A stretch of 9,173 bases of DNA from an uncultured Helicobacteraceae bacterium (GCA_903903705.1 CAIUZU010000300.1:1-9173), one strand, 5' to 3'. Positions 1-6,816 are shown, counted from the stretch's first letter. The notes: a model not told the origin generated them from the letters alone. A program made the numbers and translations.

Positions 1-99
1 AGCACTTTAAATTTCCGGTTACAAATATAAAAAATAATTCTTTTTTTAAGAATAAATTTAGATAAAAATAACCTGAATCCATAAGCTTTCATGTAGCTT

Positions 100-136
100 A
101 AAGTGCCTAAAATAGGCACTTTTGCTTATTTTTAAT
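100..136 (+). terminator. Probable Rho-independent terminator (10-bp perfect hairpin)
   Basis: AAAGTGCCTA at 100-109 pairs perfectly with TAGGCACTTT at 113-122 across a three-base AAA loop. A T-rich tail follows (TTTTGCTTATTTTT, including the last stem bases). This fits termination of a plus-strand transcript entering from left of the window. A second, weaker hairpin sits directly upstream (TAAGCT 82-87 with AGCTTA 95-100, seven-base loop). Read on the minus strand the stem is followed by only a short T run, so it may also help end the pseudouridine synthase transcript. Which transcript it ends cannot be decided from this window. Confidence 0.6.
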
Positions 137-182
137 TTTCATATAAGAAAAAAATAAAAATTTTACAAAAAGCTCTTATTTG

Positions 183-456
183 TTATTCACATAAAACATA
201 TAGATCTACGTTTCATGTGAAACATAATCAGCTTATATCCATATTTTCAAAACAAACTTTTTCGAAATTCACACTGCTCTTCACATTGTATTTTTTGCCA
301 TAAAGTTCAAACTCTAACTCATTCGCATGCAAAAGCAATCTTCTCGCACCGCTTAACTTTACTCTCATATTTCTGTCTAACTCTCTATCCAAATATTTCA
401 CAACATTCTCTTCGCTTTGTCCATAAACCGGATCACCGACTATCGGATGTTTCACA
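183..456 (+). promoter_or_regulatory. Cluster of TTCACA motifs, possible DnaA boxes
   Basis: TTCACA occurs on the plus strand at 186-191, 268-273, 280-285, 397-402 and 451-456, and once on the minus strand (216-221). By eye I find no other forward copy in the window, and only about four reverse copies in the remaining 8.7 kb. The first copy is part of TTATTCACA, a good DnaA-box form for this phylum, whose DnaA has been reported to recognise a TTCAC core. Two of the six copies lie inside the parS-like sites. Most are within coding sequence. There is no dnaA gene here, so this is a candidate DnaA-binding cluster rather than a proven origin. Confidence 0.3.
209..224 (-). other. parS-like ParB-binding site, downstream of the RluA-family gene
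   Basis: The minus strand reads TGTTTCACATGAAACG. The widely conserved bacterial parS consensus is TGTTTCACGTGAAACA, so this differs at the central G (here A) and the last base. The arms GTTTCA (210-215) and TGAAAC (218-223) are perfect inverted repeats. The site begins four bases beyond the gene's stop codon. It shares the central CA/TG variant with the second site at 448-463, which argues that both are copies of one recognised element. ParB binding is inferred from the match only. Confidence 0.6.
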
Positions 457-1145
457 TGAAACATATGGACTCTTATCTGATGTTGTCTTCCCGTATGCGG
501 AGAACATTCTACGAGAGTAGTATTTAGATCTGAAAAATATTTTAACGGCTTTACAAATGTCAGAGACTCTTTACCGCTTGGATCTACTTTTACCACCATT
601 CGCACAAGAGCACTTTTTTCATCGTCGTATCTTAGAAGCGGAGCATCAATGCGAAGTTCATCTTTTAACTCTCCATGAACCATTGCAAGATACTTCTTTT
701 TCATATCTCGCTCTTGAAACATCATCTTTATATCAACTTCGCTCTTTTTATCTTTTGCACACAAAACCAATCCGCTTGTCTCTTGATCTATTCTATGAGC
801 GATATTTGCATCCATTCCAAATTGAGCTTTTAACTCATCTATAAGAGAGTACTCCGTATGTCTGTTTTGAGGATGGATAAGCATTCCACTCGGCTTATCA
901 AAAACCACAAATTTCTCATCTACGGCGTGTGGTGCCAAACCTTTTGAAATTGGTTCAAAATAGATAAACTCAAACTCGCCCTCCAAATAGTCCGAGGGTT
1001 TTGTAATAGGAACGCCGTTTACAAGAACTCTTCCAACTGATATGTATCTTTGAATATCTCTTTGAGAATATCCCAATTCTCGCTTGAAAAAAAGAAAAGC
1101 TCTCTCTCTTTCTTGTGAAAACATTTTTTTAATAACAAATGGCAA
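228..1145 (-). CDS. RluA-family RNA pseudouridine synthase
   Basis: Converts specific uridines in RNA, probably 23S rRNA, to pseudouridine in the cytoplasm. The 305-residue protein has an S4-like RNA-binding segment near residues 25-60 (YSQRDIQRYISVGRVLVNG) and then the RluA catalytic domain. The HRIDQETSGL motif at about 117-126 carries the catalytic aspartate D120. HTGRQHQIRVH at about 217-227 and HPIVGDPVYG are the other family blocks. Length fits RluA/RluD enzymes; which uridine it modifies cannot be read from sequence. The start is TTG: AAGGA lies seven bases upstream, whereas the first ATG (residue 8) has no ribosome binding site. It is divergent from purB. Residues 228-233 (MFHVKH) are encoded by a parS-like site, where relatives usually have a sequence like HIGH. 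Confidence 0.92.
   Translation of the reverse strand: MPFVIKKMFSQERERAFLFFKRELGYSQRDIQRYISVGRVLVNGVPITKPSDYLEGEFEFIYFEPISKGLAPHAVDEKFVVFDKPSGMLIHPQNRHTEYSLIDELKAQFGMDANIAHRIDQETSGLVLCAKDKKSEVDIKMMFQERDMKKKYLAMVHGELKDELRIDAPLLRYDDEKSALVRMVVKVDPSGKESLTFVKPLKYFSDLNTTLVECSPHTGRQHQIRVHMFHVKHPIVGDPVYGQSEENVVKYLDRELDRNMRVKLSGARRLLLHANELEFELYGKKYNVKSSVNFEKVCFENMDIS
448..463 (+). other. parS-like ParB-binding site inside the RluA-family coding sequence
   Basis: TGTTTCACATGAAACA matches the parS consensus TGTTTCACGTGAAACA at 15 of 16 positions; only the central G is changed to A. The symmetry extends one base on each side (A447, T464). The site is translated on the minus strand as MFHVKH, residues 228-233 of the pseudouridine synthase. 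It lies 239 bp, centre to centre, from the other copy. parS sites inside genes and in origin-proximal clusters are well known in bacteria with ParABS systems. The ParA and ParB genes are not in this window. Confidence 0.65.
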
Positions 1146-1227
1146 TATTTAATCCTTCTATTAGCGTATTTTTTGTAAAATCATTAACTTTACTTTACAC
1201 AAATTTTACAATAATCAGGTTGAATAA
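1146..1227. promoter_or_regulatory. Divergent promoter region with a 9-bp inverted repeat
   Basis: These 82 bases separate the two divergent genes. TTGTAAAAT at 1173-1181 and ATTTTACAA at 1203-1211 are perfect inverted repeats whose centres lie 30 bp apart, about three helical turns. A weak promoter for purB may be TTAACT (1184-1189), 17 bases, then TACAAT (1207-1212). That would give a very short leader, and the purB ribosome binding site is only AGG at 1217-1219. No clear minus-strand promoter stands out. The repeat may be an operator or simply a product of A+T richness. Confidence 0.35.
1153..1157 (-). promoter_or_regulatory. Ribosome binding site that fixes the TTG start of the RluA-family gene
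   Basis: On the minus strand AAGGA (within AGAAGGAT) lies seven bases before the TTG at 1145-1143. No similar sequence precedes the downstream ATG at 1124-1122, where the context is only an A run. This decides for TTG and adds seven N-terminal residues. Confidence 0.65.
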
Positions 1228-2556
1228 ATGATAGAAAGATACTCAAGAGAAGAGATGAGTTCAAAATGGACGATGCAGGCAAAATATCAAGCTTGGCTCG
1301 ATGTAGAAAAAGCGGTTGTAAAAGCTTGGAACAAACTGGGACTTATTCCTGACGATGATGCTAAGAAGATAATTGAGAATGCCGGATTTGATATAAAAAG
1401 AATAGATGAGATAGAAGCTATCACTCGTCACGACCTTATAGCGTTCACGACCAGCGTCTCTGAAACGCTAGGAGAAGAGAGCAGATGGTTCCACTACGGA
1501 ATGACAAGTTCCGATACAGTAGACACTGCCGTAGCACTTCAGATGAAAAGCTCTTTAGAGTTAATCATAAAAGATGTGAAGATGGTTATGGAGTCAATCA
1601 AAAAGAGAGCTTACGAGCATAAAATGACTTTGATGGTGGGAAGAAGCCACGGTATCCACGGTGAGCCTATAACATTCGGTCTTGTGTTAGCTGTTTGGTA
1701 TGATGAGATGGCTAGACATTTAGAAAACTTAGAACAAACATTTAATGTTATCTGTGTCGGGCAAGTTAGCGGGGCAATGGGAAATTTCGCTCACGCTCCG
1801 CTTGAGCTGGAAGAGTATACATGTAAAGAGCTAGGACTAAAACCTGCACCAGCTTCAAATCAAGTTATACAAAGAGACAGGTACGCAAGACTGGCTACTG
1901 CGTTAGCGCTCTTAGCTAGCTCTATAGAAAAATTCGCTGTTCAAATACGTCACTGGCAGAGAACGGAGGTTTATGAGTGTGAAGAGTATTTTGCAAAAGG
2001 GCAAAAAGGCTCATCCGCTATGCCGCATAAACGTAATCCGATACTAACGGAAAACATAACAGGACTTGCTCGTATGATAAGAGCCTATGCGATACCTGCT
2101 ATGGAAAATGTCGCACTTTGGCACGAGAGAGACATATCTCACTCTTCAACCGAAAGGTTTTGGCTTCCTGATAGTTTTATAACGAGCGACTTTATGTTAC
2201 ACCGCATGAACAATGTTATAGCTAATCTAACAGTTTATCCCCAGAATATGATGAAAAATCTAAACCTGACAGGCGGACTTGTATTTTCTCAAAGAGTTCT
2301 TTTGGAACTTCCGCTTAAAGGTGTTAGTCGTGAAGATGCATATAGAATAGTTCAAAGAAATGCGATGAAAGTTTGGGAAGAGATACAACAAGGCAAACCT
2401 ACAACAAATGAAAAGGGCGAAAGCCTATACCTAAACCATCTCTTGGCGGATGATGAGTTAAGAGCAAGTTTGAGCGAAGAAGCGATTCGTGAATGTTTTA
2501 ATTATGATTACTATACTAAAAATGTGGACAAAATTTTTGCAAGAGTTTTCAAGTAA
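1228..2556 (+). CDS. purB: Adenylosuccinate lyase
   Basis: Cytoplasmic enzyme acting twice in purine synthesis: it splits fumarate from SAICAR to give AICAR, and from adenylosuccinate to give AMP. The 442-residue protein has the fumarase/aspartase superfamily blocks in order. MTSSDTVDT starts at residue 92. GRSHGIHGEP contains H141 and H144. The signature loop SSAMPHKRNP spans 262-271, with the catalytic serine of the superfamily in the SS pair. Length matches the shorter bacterial PurB type. The ATG at 1228 follows a weak AGG ribosome binding site eight bases upstream. It stands alone between a divergent promoter region and the nrdA promoter, so it is probably transcribed separately, although read-through into nrdA is possible because I see no terminator between them. 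Confidence 0.96.
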   Translation: MIERYSREEMSSKWTMQAKYQAWLDVEKAVVKAWNKLGLIPDDDAKKIIENAGFDIKRIDEIEAITRHDLIAFTTSVSETLGEESRWFHYGMTSSDTVDTAVALQMKSSLELIIKDVKMVMESIKKRAYEHKMTLMVGRSHGIHGEPITFGLVLAVWYDEMARHLENLEQTFNVICVGQVSGAMGNFAHAPLELEEYTCKELGLKPAPASNQVIQRDRYARLATALALLASSIEKFAVQIRHWQRTEVYECEEYFAKGQKGSSAMPHKRNPILTENITGLARMIRAYAIPAMENVALWHERDISHSSTERFWLPDSFITSDFMLHRMNNVIANLTVYPQNMMKNLNLTGGLVFSQRVLLELPLKGVSREDAYRIVQRNAMKVWEEIQQGKPTTNEKGESLYLNHLLADDELRASLSEEAIRECFNYDYYTKNVDKIFARVFK

Positions 2557-2570
2557 AAATGACATAATTG

Positions 2571-2602
2571 TGCTAATATTTCTTTAGCAAAAATAGCAAA
2601 AA
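2571..2602 (+). promoter_or_regulatory. nrdA promoter (extended -10) and tandem 9-bp repeat
   Basis: TGCTAATAT at 2571-2579 is an extended -10 (TG, one base, TAATAT). No good -35 lies at the right distance, as is common in Campylobacterota. Transcription would start near 2586. There the leader has two perfect abutting copies of TAGCAAAAA (2585-2593 and 2594-2602). TGCTAA (2571-2576) and TTAGCA (2584-2589) are also inverted repeats around the -10. No palindrome resembling an NrdR box is present. The nrdA ribosome binding site is AGGAA at 2612-2616, six bases before ATG. Confidence 0.45.
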
Positions 2603-2622
2603 CAGATTTTTAGGAAATAAGC

Positions 2623-4989
2623 ATGATAACAATTATAAAAAGAAACGGCAGAACTGAAAAGCTGGATATTACTAAAATTCAAAAATATACTTCTGCCGCT
2701 GTTGAAGGTCTAAGTAATGTTTCTCAAAGTGAACTAGAAGTTGATGCGCAGATTCAATTTCGTGACGGTATAACATCCAAAGAGATACAGCAAACACTTA
2801 TCAAAACTGCAGTTGATAAGATTGATATAGATGCTCCAAACTGGACATTCGTAGCATCAAGACTTTTTTTATTTAATCTTTATCATCAAGTAAACGGCTT
2901 TACGGGATACTCATCTCTTAAGAGTTACTTCGAAAAAGGTGAAAAAGAGGGAAGACTGCTTTTAGGTTTAAAAGAGATGTATAACCTTGAAGAGTTGGAA
3001 AAACATATAAAACCTGAGCGTGATATGCAGTTTAACTATTTGGGGGTTAAAACACTCTACGATAGATATCTTATAAAAGATAGAAACTCGAACCCGATAG
3101 AACTTCCACAGCATATGTTTATGGCGATTGCAATGTTTTTGGCTCAAAAAGAAAAAAATAGAGAAGAGTGGGCTCTCAAATTTTATAACATGATCTCCAC
3201 ATTTGAAGTTATGTTAGCAACGCCGACTCTCTCAAACGCAAGAACGACAAGACACCAGTTAAGCTCATGCTACATCGGTTCAACTCCTGATAACATCGAA
3301 GGAATTTTTGATTCTTACAAAGAGATGGCACTTTTGTCAAAATTCGGCGGAGGTATCGGTTGGGACTGGACAAATGTTCGTTCAATGGGTTCTTACATTG
3401 ATGGACATAAAAATGCGGCAGGCGGAACTATTCCATTTTTAAAAATAACAAACGATATAGCAGTAGCGGTAGATCAGCTAGGAACTAGAAAAGGTGCAAT
3501 TGCAGTTTACATGGAGCCATGGCACATCGATATAAACGACTTTTTGGATCTGAAGAAAAACTCAGGCGAAGAGCGTCGCCGTGCACATGACCTTTTTCCT
3601 GCGCTTTGGATAAACGATCTCTTTATGCAAAGGGTAGAAGAAGACGGTATATGGACTCTCTTTGACCCGTATGATTGCAGTGAACTGACAACTCTTTACG
3701 GTGAAGAGTTTAGTAAAAAATATAGAGAACTTGAAGAAAACGAGAGCATAATCAAAGAGAAGCTAAAAGCTAAAAATCTCTGGAAAAAGATACTTACATC
3801 ATACTTTGAGAGCGGCAGTCCGTTTTTATGTTTTAAAGACAATGCAAACCGTGCAAACCCAAACAACCACATGGGTGTTATAAGAAGTTCCAACCTTTGT
3901 ACGGAGATTTTCCAAAATACAAACCCTAACCACTACAAAATTAAAATTCTTTTTGAAGACGGATCTAGTGTTAGTTATGAAGAGGATGAGATCGTAAAAG
4001 TTGACAGCGGTTTAAAAAAACCTGCTAAAAAGATAACTGCTCTTGATACCATAAACACTAAGGCAATTTATGTAGTTGAAAAAGAGAAGATAAACGGTGA
4101 TACGGCTGTTTGTAATCTAGCTTCAGTGAACCTCTCTCGCATAAACACCAGAGAGGATATAAATAGAATAGTTCCTATCGCCATCCGCGCTTTGGATAAT
4201 GTGATAGATCTAAACTTCTATCCGCTTGAAAAAGTAAAACGAACTAACATGAAAAGCCGTGCAATCGGTTTGGGCGTTATGGGTGAAGCTCAGATGCTGG
4301 CACAACAAGCAATAACATGGGGAAGCCAAGAGCATTTCGATAAAATAGATGAGATTATGGAAGCAGTTAGTTTTAATGCCATCTCTTCATCTTCGGATAT
4401 CGCACTTGAAAAAGGAGTGTATCCTGAATTTGAAGGTTCTAAATGGAGCAAAGGTGTAATGCCGATGGACTATGCAAATGCCGAGGTTAAAAATCTCATT
4501 GATAGAGGCGGACTTTTTGCTTCTTCATACGAGTGGGATGAGCTTCGAGCAAAAGTAAAAAAACAGGGAATGAGAAACGGTTATTTGATGGCAATCGCAC
4601 CGACAAGTTCTATCTCTATTTTAACCGGAACTACTCAGGCAATTGAGCCGGTATTTAAGCGAAAGTGGTTTGAAGAGAATCTCTCAGGACTTATTCCTGT
4701 TGTTGTTCCGGAACTCTCTCCTGAGACTTGGACATATTATACGCCTGCTTATGATCTGAACCAAACGCTGCTTATCAAAGCCGCAGCGATTCGTCAAAAA
4801 TGGATAGATCAAGGGCAAAGTTTAAATATATTTATAACGCTCGACAAAGCAAGCGGAAAATATCTAAACGAGATCTATATGTTGGCTTGGAAACTAGGTC
4901 TTAAATCAACTTACTATCTTCGCTCACAATCTCCTGAAATGTCAAAAGATGTAGAAGACAGAAGCATGGAGTGCGTCGGGTGTCAGTGA
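2623..4989 (+). CDS. nrdA: Class Ia ribonucleoside-diphosphate reductase, alpha subunit
   Basis: Catalytic large subunit that reduces ribonucleoside diphosphates to deoxy forms for DNA synthesis, using a radical supplied by NrdB. Residues 1 to about 90 form the ATP-cone (starting MITIIKRNGR), which usually allows ATP/dATP control of activity. C216 (SSCYIG) and C497 (CNLASVNL) should be the redox pair. C426 in SNLCTEI is the radical cysteine, with N424 and E428 beside it. The phosphate-binding stretch APTSSISILTG follows. The tail ends CVGCQ, with the C784/C787 shuttle pair. C426 and C497 are 71 residues apart, against 23 in E. coli NrdA, so a segment of about 48 residues is inserted near residues 434-490. 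I believe this is common in this phylum. nrdB is not adjacent. The stop overlaps the next gene. Confidence 0.97.
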   Translation: MITIIKRNGRTEKLDITKIQKYTSAAVEGLSNVSQSELEVDAQIQFRDGITSKEIQQTLIKTAVDKIDIDAPNWTFVASRLFLFNLYHQVNGFTGYSSLKSYFEKGEKEGRLLLGLKEMYNLEELEKHIKPERDMQFNYLGVKTLYDRYLIKDRNSNPIELPQHMFMAIAMFLAQKEKNREEWALKFYNMISTFEVMLATPTLSNARTTRHQLSSCYIGSTPDNIEGIFDSYKEMALLSKFGGGIGWDWTNVRSMGSYIDGHKNAAGGTIPFLKITNDIAVAVDQLGTRKGAIAVYMEPWHIDINDFLDLKKNSGEERRRAHDLFPALWINDLFMQRVEEDGIWTLFDPYDCSELTTLYGEEFSKKYRELEENESIIKEKLKAKNLWKKILTSYFESGSPFLCFKDNANRANPNNHMGVIRSSNLCTEIFQNTNPNHYKIKILFEDGSSVSYEEDEIVKVDSGLKKPAKKITALDTINTKAIYVVEKEKINGDTAVCNLASVNLSRINTREDINRIVPIAIRALDNVIDLNFYPLEKVKRTNMKSRAIGLGVMGEAQMLAQQAITWGSQEHFDKIDEIMEAVSFNAISSSSDIALEKGVYPEFEGSKWSKGVMPMDYANAEVKNLIDRGGLFASSYEWDELRAKVKKQGMRNGYLMAIAPTSSISILTGTTQAIEPVFKRKWFEENLSGLIPVVVPELSPETWTYYTPAYDLNQTLLIKAAAIRQKWIDQGQSLNIFITLDKASGKYLNEIYMLAWKLGLKSTYYLRSQSPEMSKDVEDRSMECVGCQ

Positions 4990-5351
4990 AGCCACTTTTA
5001 AAAAAAGATTTATCTGCATTTTTAAAGAGATTTGATGGCTTCAAAGATGCAGAGCTTCGCTCTATTGAAATCATCTCTCCTACTATCGTTAAAATCACTC
5101 TAGCAGTACAAGATAGTGCCAGAGAGTTTGACTGGATAACTATTAAGTTAGAACTTAGCGAAATTATTGATGCTAGGTTACTTGAGAACTCAAAACTTCC
5201 ACATGTAGATATGAGCGAGGGAATAAGCATAATATTTATAGAGAGCCAAGTCGCTTTTGGGATTGGAAATTATGATAACTTCTCTAACATAACAAACTCT
5301 GCATGTTACATAAAAGCTGCATCTATAAAATACCAAGAAGATAGCTATTAA
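4986..5351 (+). CDS. Small unrecognised protein, translationally coupled to nrdA
   Basis: I do not recognise the family. Starting at GTG 4986 the product is 121 residues, with a basic start (MKPLLKKDLSAFLKRF) and then alternating short hydrophobic strands, suggesting a compact, mostly beta soluble protein. It has no signal peptide, membrane segment or metal motif. GTG 4986 overlaps the nrdA TGA as GTGA, the classic coupling arrangement. Two other GTG codons are in frame: 4980, which has GGAG eight bases upstream (4968-4971), and 4971. The 4980 start is nearly as likely. The opposite strand is also open over part of this stretch, but the nrdA overlap and codon pattern favour this frame. No terminator precedes it, so its transcript is probably that of nrdA. 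A role linked to nucleotide reduction is only a guess from position. Confidence 0.75.
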   Translation: MKPLLKKDLSAFLKRFDGFKDAELRSIEIISPTIVKITLAVQDSAREFDWITIKLELSEIIDARLLENSKLPHVDMSEGISIIFIESQVAFGIGNYDNFSNITNSACYIKAASIKYQEDSY

Positions 5352-5369
5352 CTTTTTGTTAGTTCTTTA

Positions 5370-5401
5370 TTAACATTTCATAAGCCATTTAGGTATAGAA
5401 T
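5370..5401 (+). promoter_or_regulatory. Promoter of the htrA-trxC unit
   Basis: TTAACA at 5370-5375 (five of six to the -35 consensus) is followed after 18 bases by TATAGA at 5394-5399. TAGAAT at 5396-5401 is an alternative -10. A 10-bp palindrome, AGAATATTCT (5397-5406), overlaps the -10 and might be a regulator site, though I know no matching operator. The leader is about 25 bases and ends with AAAGGA (5419-5424), six bases before the htrA ATG. Confidence 0.5.
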
Positions 5402-5430
5402 ATTCTCAATTTATTTTTAAAGGAATTGAG

Positions 5431-6816
5431 ATGAAAAAGTTATTTTTACTATCCTTGCTAACACTGTCACTCTTAGATGCAAAAGAGAGTGTAGAGTTTA
5501 AATATGCTCCAAAAGATATGGAGAGAAATCACCCCACGGCACAAAATTACATACTCTCTTACAATAATGTTTTGGAAAATGTAAGAAGCAGCATCGTAAA
5601 CATATCCATAAAAAAAGAGATAAATGGTAACCAATTGAGTGCAAACCCATTTTTTAACGATCCGTTTTTTAGAGAGTTTTTTAAAGGATATGGGGATATT
5701 CCGCAAGAGAGAATTCAGCAAGCATTAGGCTCAGGTGTTATAGTTTCAAAGGACGGCTATATCATTACTAACAACCATGTTATAGACGGAGCCGACCAAA
5801 TCACGGTAAATCTCGCAGGCGACAAAAAAGAGTATGAGGCTAAAGTTATCGGCAAAGATGAAAAGAGTGATTTGGCTATCATCAAAATAGAAGCGAAAAA
5901 CCTAAATGCTGTAACATTTTATAACTCTGACAAAGTAAAAGTCGGAGATGTGGTTTTTGCGCTTGGAAATCCGTTTGGAGTAGGTGAGACTATCACTCAG
6001 GGAATCGTATCGGCAACGGGCAGAAGCGGTGTAGGAATCGTAGAGTATGAAGATTTTATACAAACGGATGCTTCCATAAATCCCGGAAACTCAGGCGGAG
6101 CGCTTATAAACTCGGCAGGGCACCTCATTGGAATCAACTCGGCGATTATCTCAAAATCGGGCGGAAATGTCGGAATTGGTTTTGCAATCCCCTCAAATAT
6201 GGTTACAACCGTAGCAACAAGTTTGATAGATAGCGGAAAGTACACACGTGCCTACTTGGGAGTAAATATCTCAGATATCAGCGATGATATGAGTAAATTT
6301 TACAATGATAACTACGGAGCTCTCATAACTGGAGTAGAGGATAACTCACCGGCTGCAAAAGCGGGACTAAAAAGAGGAGATCTCATCATTGAGATTAACG
6401 GCAAAAAAATAGCAAGTGCGAGTGAACTAAAAAATACGGTAGGTTCTTATGCTCCGTCTAAAGTGGTAACCGTAAAATTTTTAAGAGACAAAAAGGTAGA
6501 GAGCAGAAATGTTGCACTAGCAACACTTGATAACAAAAATGTAAACGGCGAGCTTGAGTACAAAGGCTTAAAATTAACGCAAATTAACTCTACGCACAAA
6601 CAACAACTAAACATTACCATTAACGGTGTGTTAGTCGTTAATGTAGATGAAAAAAGCGAAGCTTACAGCGCAGGCATAAGAAAAAATGACATAATTATTC
6701 AAGTAGAAGAGAGCGAAATAGCTACTTTAGATGATTTTAAAAAAGCAACAGCAGCAAAAGATAAAAAAAGAGTCTTTATCTTCCGCAGAGGCTATATTTT
6801 AGCGATTGTGCTTTAA
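5431..6816 (+). CDS. htrA: Periplasmic serine protease/chaperone, HtrA (DegP/DegQ) family
   Basis: Degrades or refolds damaged proteins in the periplasm. The 461-residue precursor begins with a short signal peptide (MKKLFLLSLL...), probably cleaved after LDA at residue 17. The trypsin-like domain follows with the full catalytic triad: H116 in TNNHVIDGAD, D147 in KSDLAI and S221 in NPGNSGGALI. The first PDZ domain covers roughly 273-365 (YLGVNISD onward, with SPAAKAGLKRGD). A second, more divergent PDZ covers about 375-461 (SEAYSAGIRKND). The loop before the protease core is short, nearer DegQ than E. coli DegP. Two PDZ domains exclude DegS-like forms. The start has a strong AAAGGA. The stop overlaps the ribosome binding site of trxC, so the two genes are almost certainly one transcript. 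Confidence 0.95.
   Translation: MKKLFLLSLLTLSLLDAKESVEFKYAPKDMERNHPTAQNYILSYNNVLENVRSSIVNISIKKEINGNQLSANPFFNDPFFREFFKGYGDIPQERIQQALGSGVIVSKDGYIITNNHVIDGADQITVNLAGDKKEYEAKVIGKDEKSDLAIIKIEAKNLNAVTFYNSDKVKVGDVVFALGNPFGVGETITQGIVSATGRSGVGIVEYEDFIQTDASINPGNSGGALINSAGHLIGINSAIISKSGGNVGIGFAIPSNMVTTVATSLIDSGKYTRAYLGVNISDISDDMSKFYNDNYGALITGVEDNSPAAKAGLKRGDLIIEINGKKIASASELKNTVGSYAPSKVVTVKFLRDKKVESRNVALATLDNKNVNGELEYKGLKLTQINSTHKQQLNITINGVLVVNVDEKSEAYSAGIRKNDIIIQVEESEIATLDDFKKATAAKDKKRVFIFRRGYILAIVL

Larger units (their letters stand above)
1..227. other. Noncoding left end, very A+T-rich, with hairpins and a parS-like site
   Basis: No convincing gene lies here. Frame 3 on the plus strand is open from the window edge to a TAA at 63-65 and could be the last 20 codons of an upstream gene, but I do not recognise the residues and frame 1 also stays open to 28-30, so this is only a possibility. 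Bases 82-122 form two adjoining hairpins. Bases 123-208 are almost entirely A and T and include one TTATTCACA (183-191). A parS-like palindrome at 209-224 closes the region, four bases beyond the stop of the neighbouring minus-strand gene. Confidence 0.6.

Noticed and set aside
3..65. Possible C-terminal tail of an upstream gene in frame 3
   Set aside because: Only 20 codons are visible, unrecognised and A+T-rich, and another frame is also open; not enough to call a gene.
557..844. Plus-strand open frame of 95 codons opposite the pseudouridine synthase
   Set aside because: It lies wholly inside a clear RluA-family gene on the other strand, has no ribosome binding site and no family-like sequence.
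1109..1124. A third parS-like sequence near the start of the RluA-family gene
   Set aside because: It has an extra A in one arm and poor symmetry in the other, so it does not fit a 16-bp parS site; probably chance from the MFSQERE codons.
2557..2622. NrdR box upstream of nrdA
   Set aside because: No 16-bp palindrome resembling the ACACTATATATAGTGT-type consensus is present, only direct repeats.
3922..4092. Intein or intein remnant in nrdA
   Set aside because: nrd genes often host inteins, but the extra segment is only about 48 residues, does not end in His-Asn before Cys (C497 is preceded by Ala-Val), and shows no splicing motifs.
4901..5230. Minus-strand open frame opposite the nrdA end and the small gene
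   Set aside because: It crosses the nrdA C-terminal coding region and lacks any recognisable protein feature; the plus-strand frame coupled to nrdA is the better reading.
5357..5375. Terminator after the small gene (TGTTA paired with TAACA)
   Set aside because: Only five A+T-rich pairs around a nine-base loop, no T run, and it overlaps the better-supported htrA -35.
5473..6245. Two 82-codon minus-strand open frames inside htrA, and similar ones in nrdA and trxC
   Set aside because: They mirror strong plus-strand genes with complete catalytic motifs and have no support of their own.
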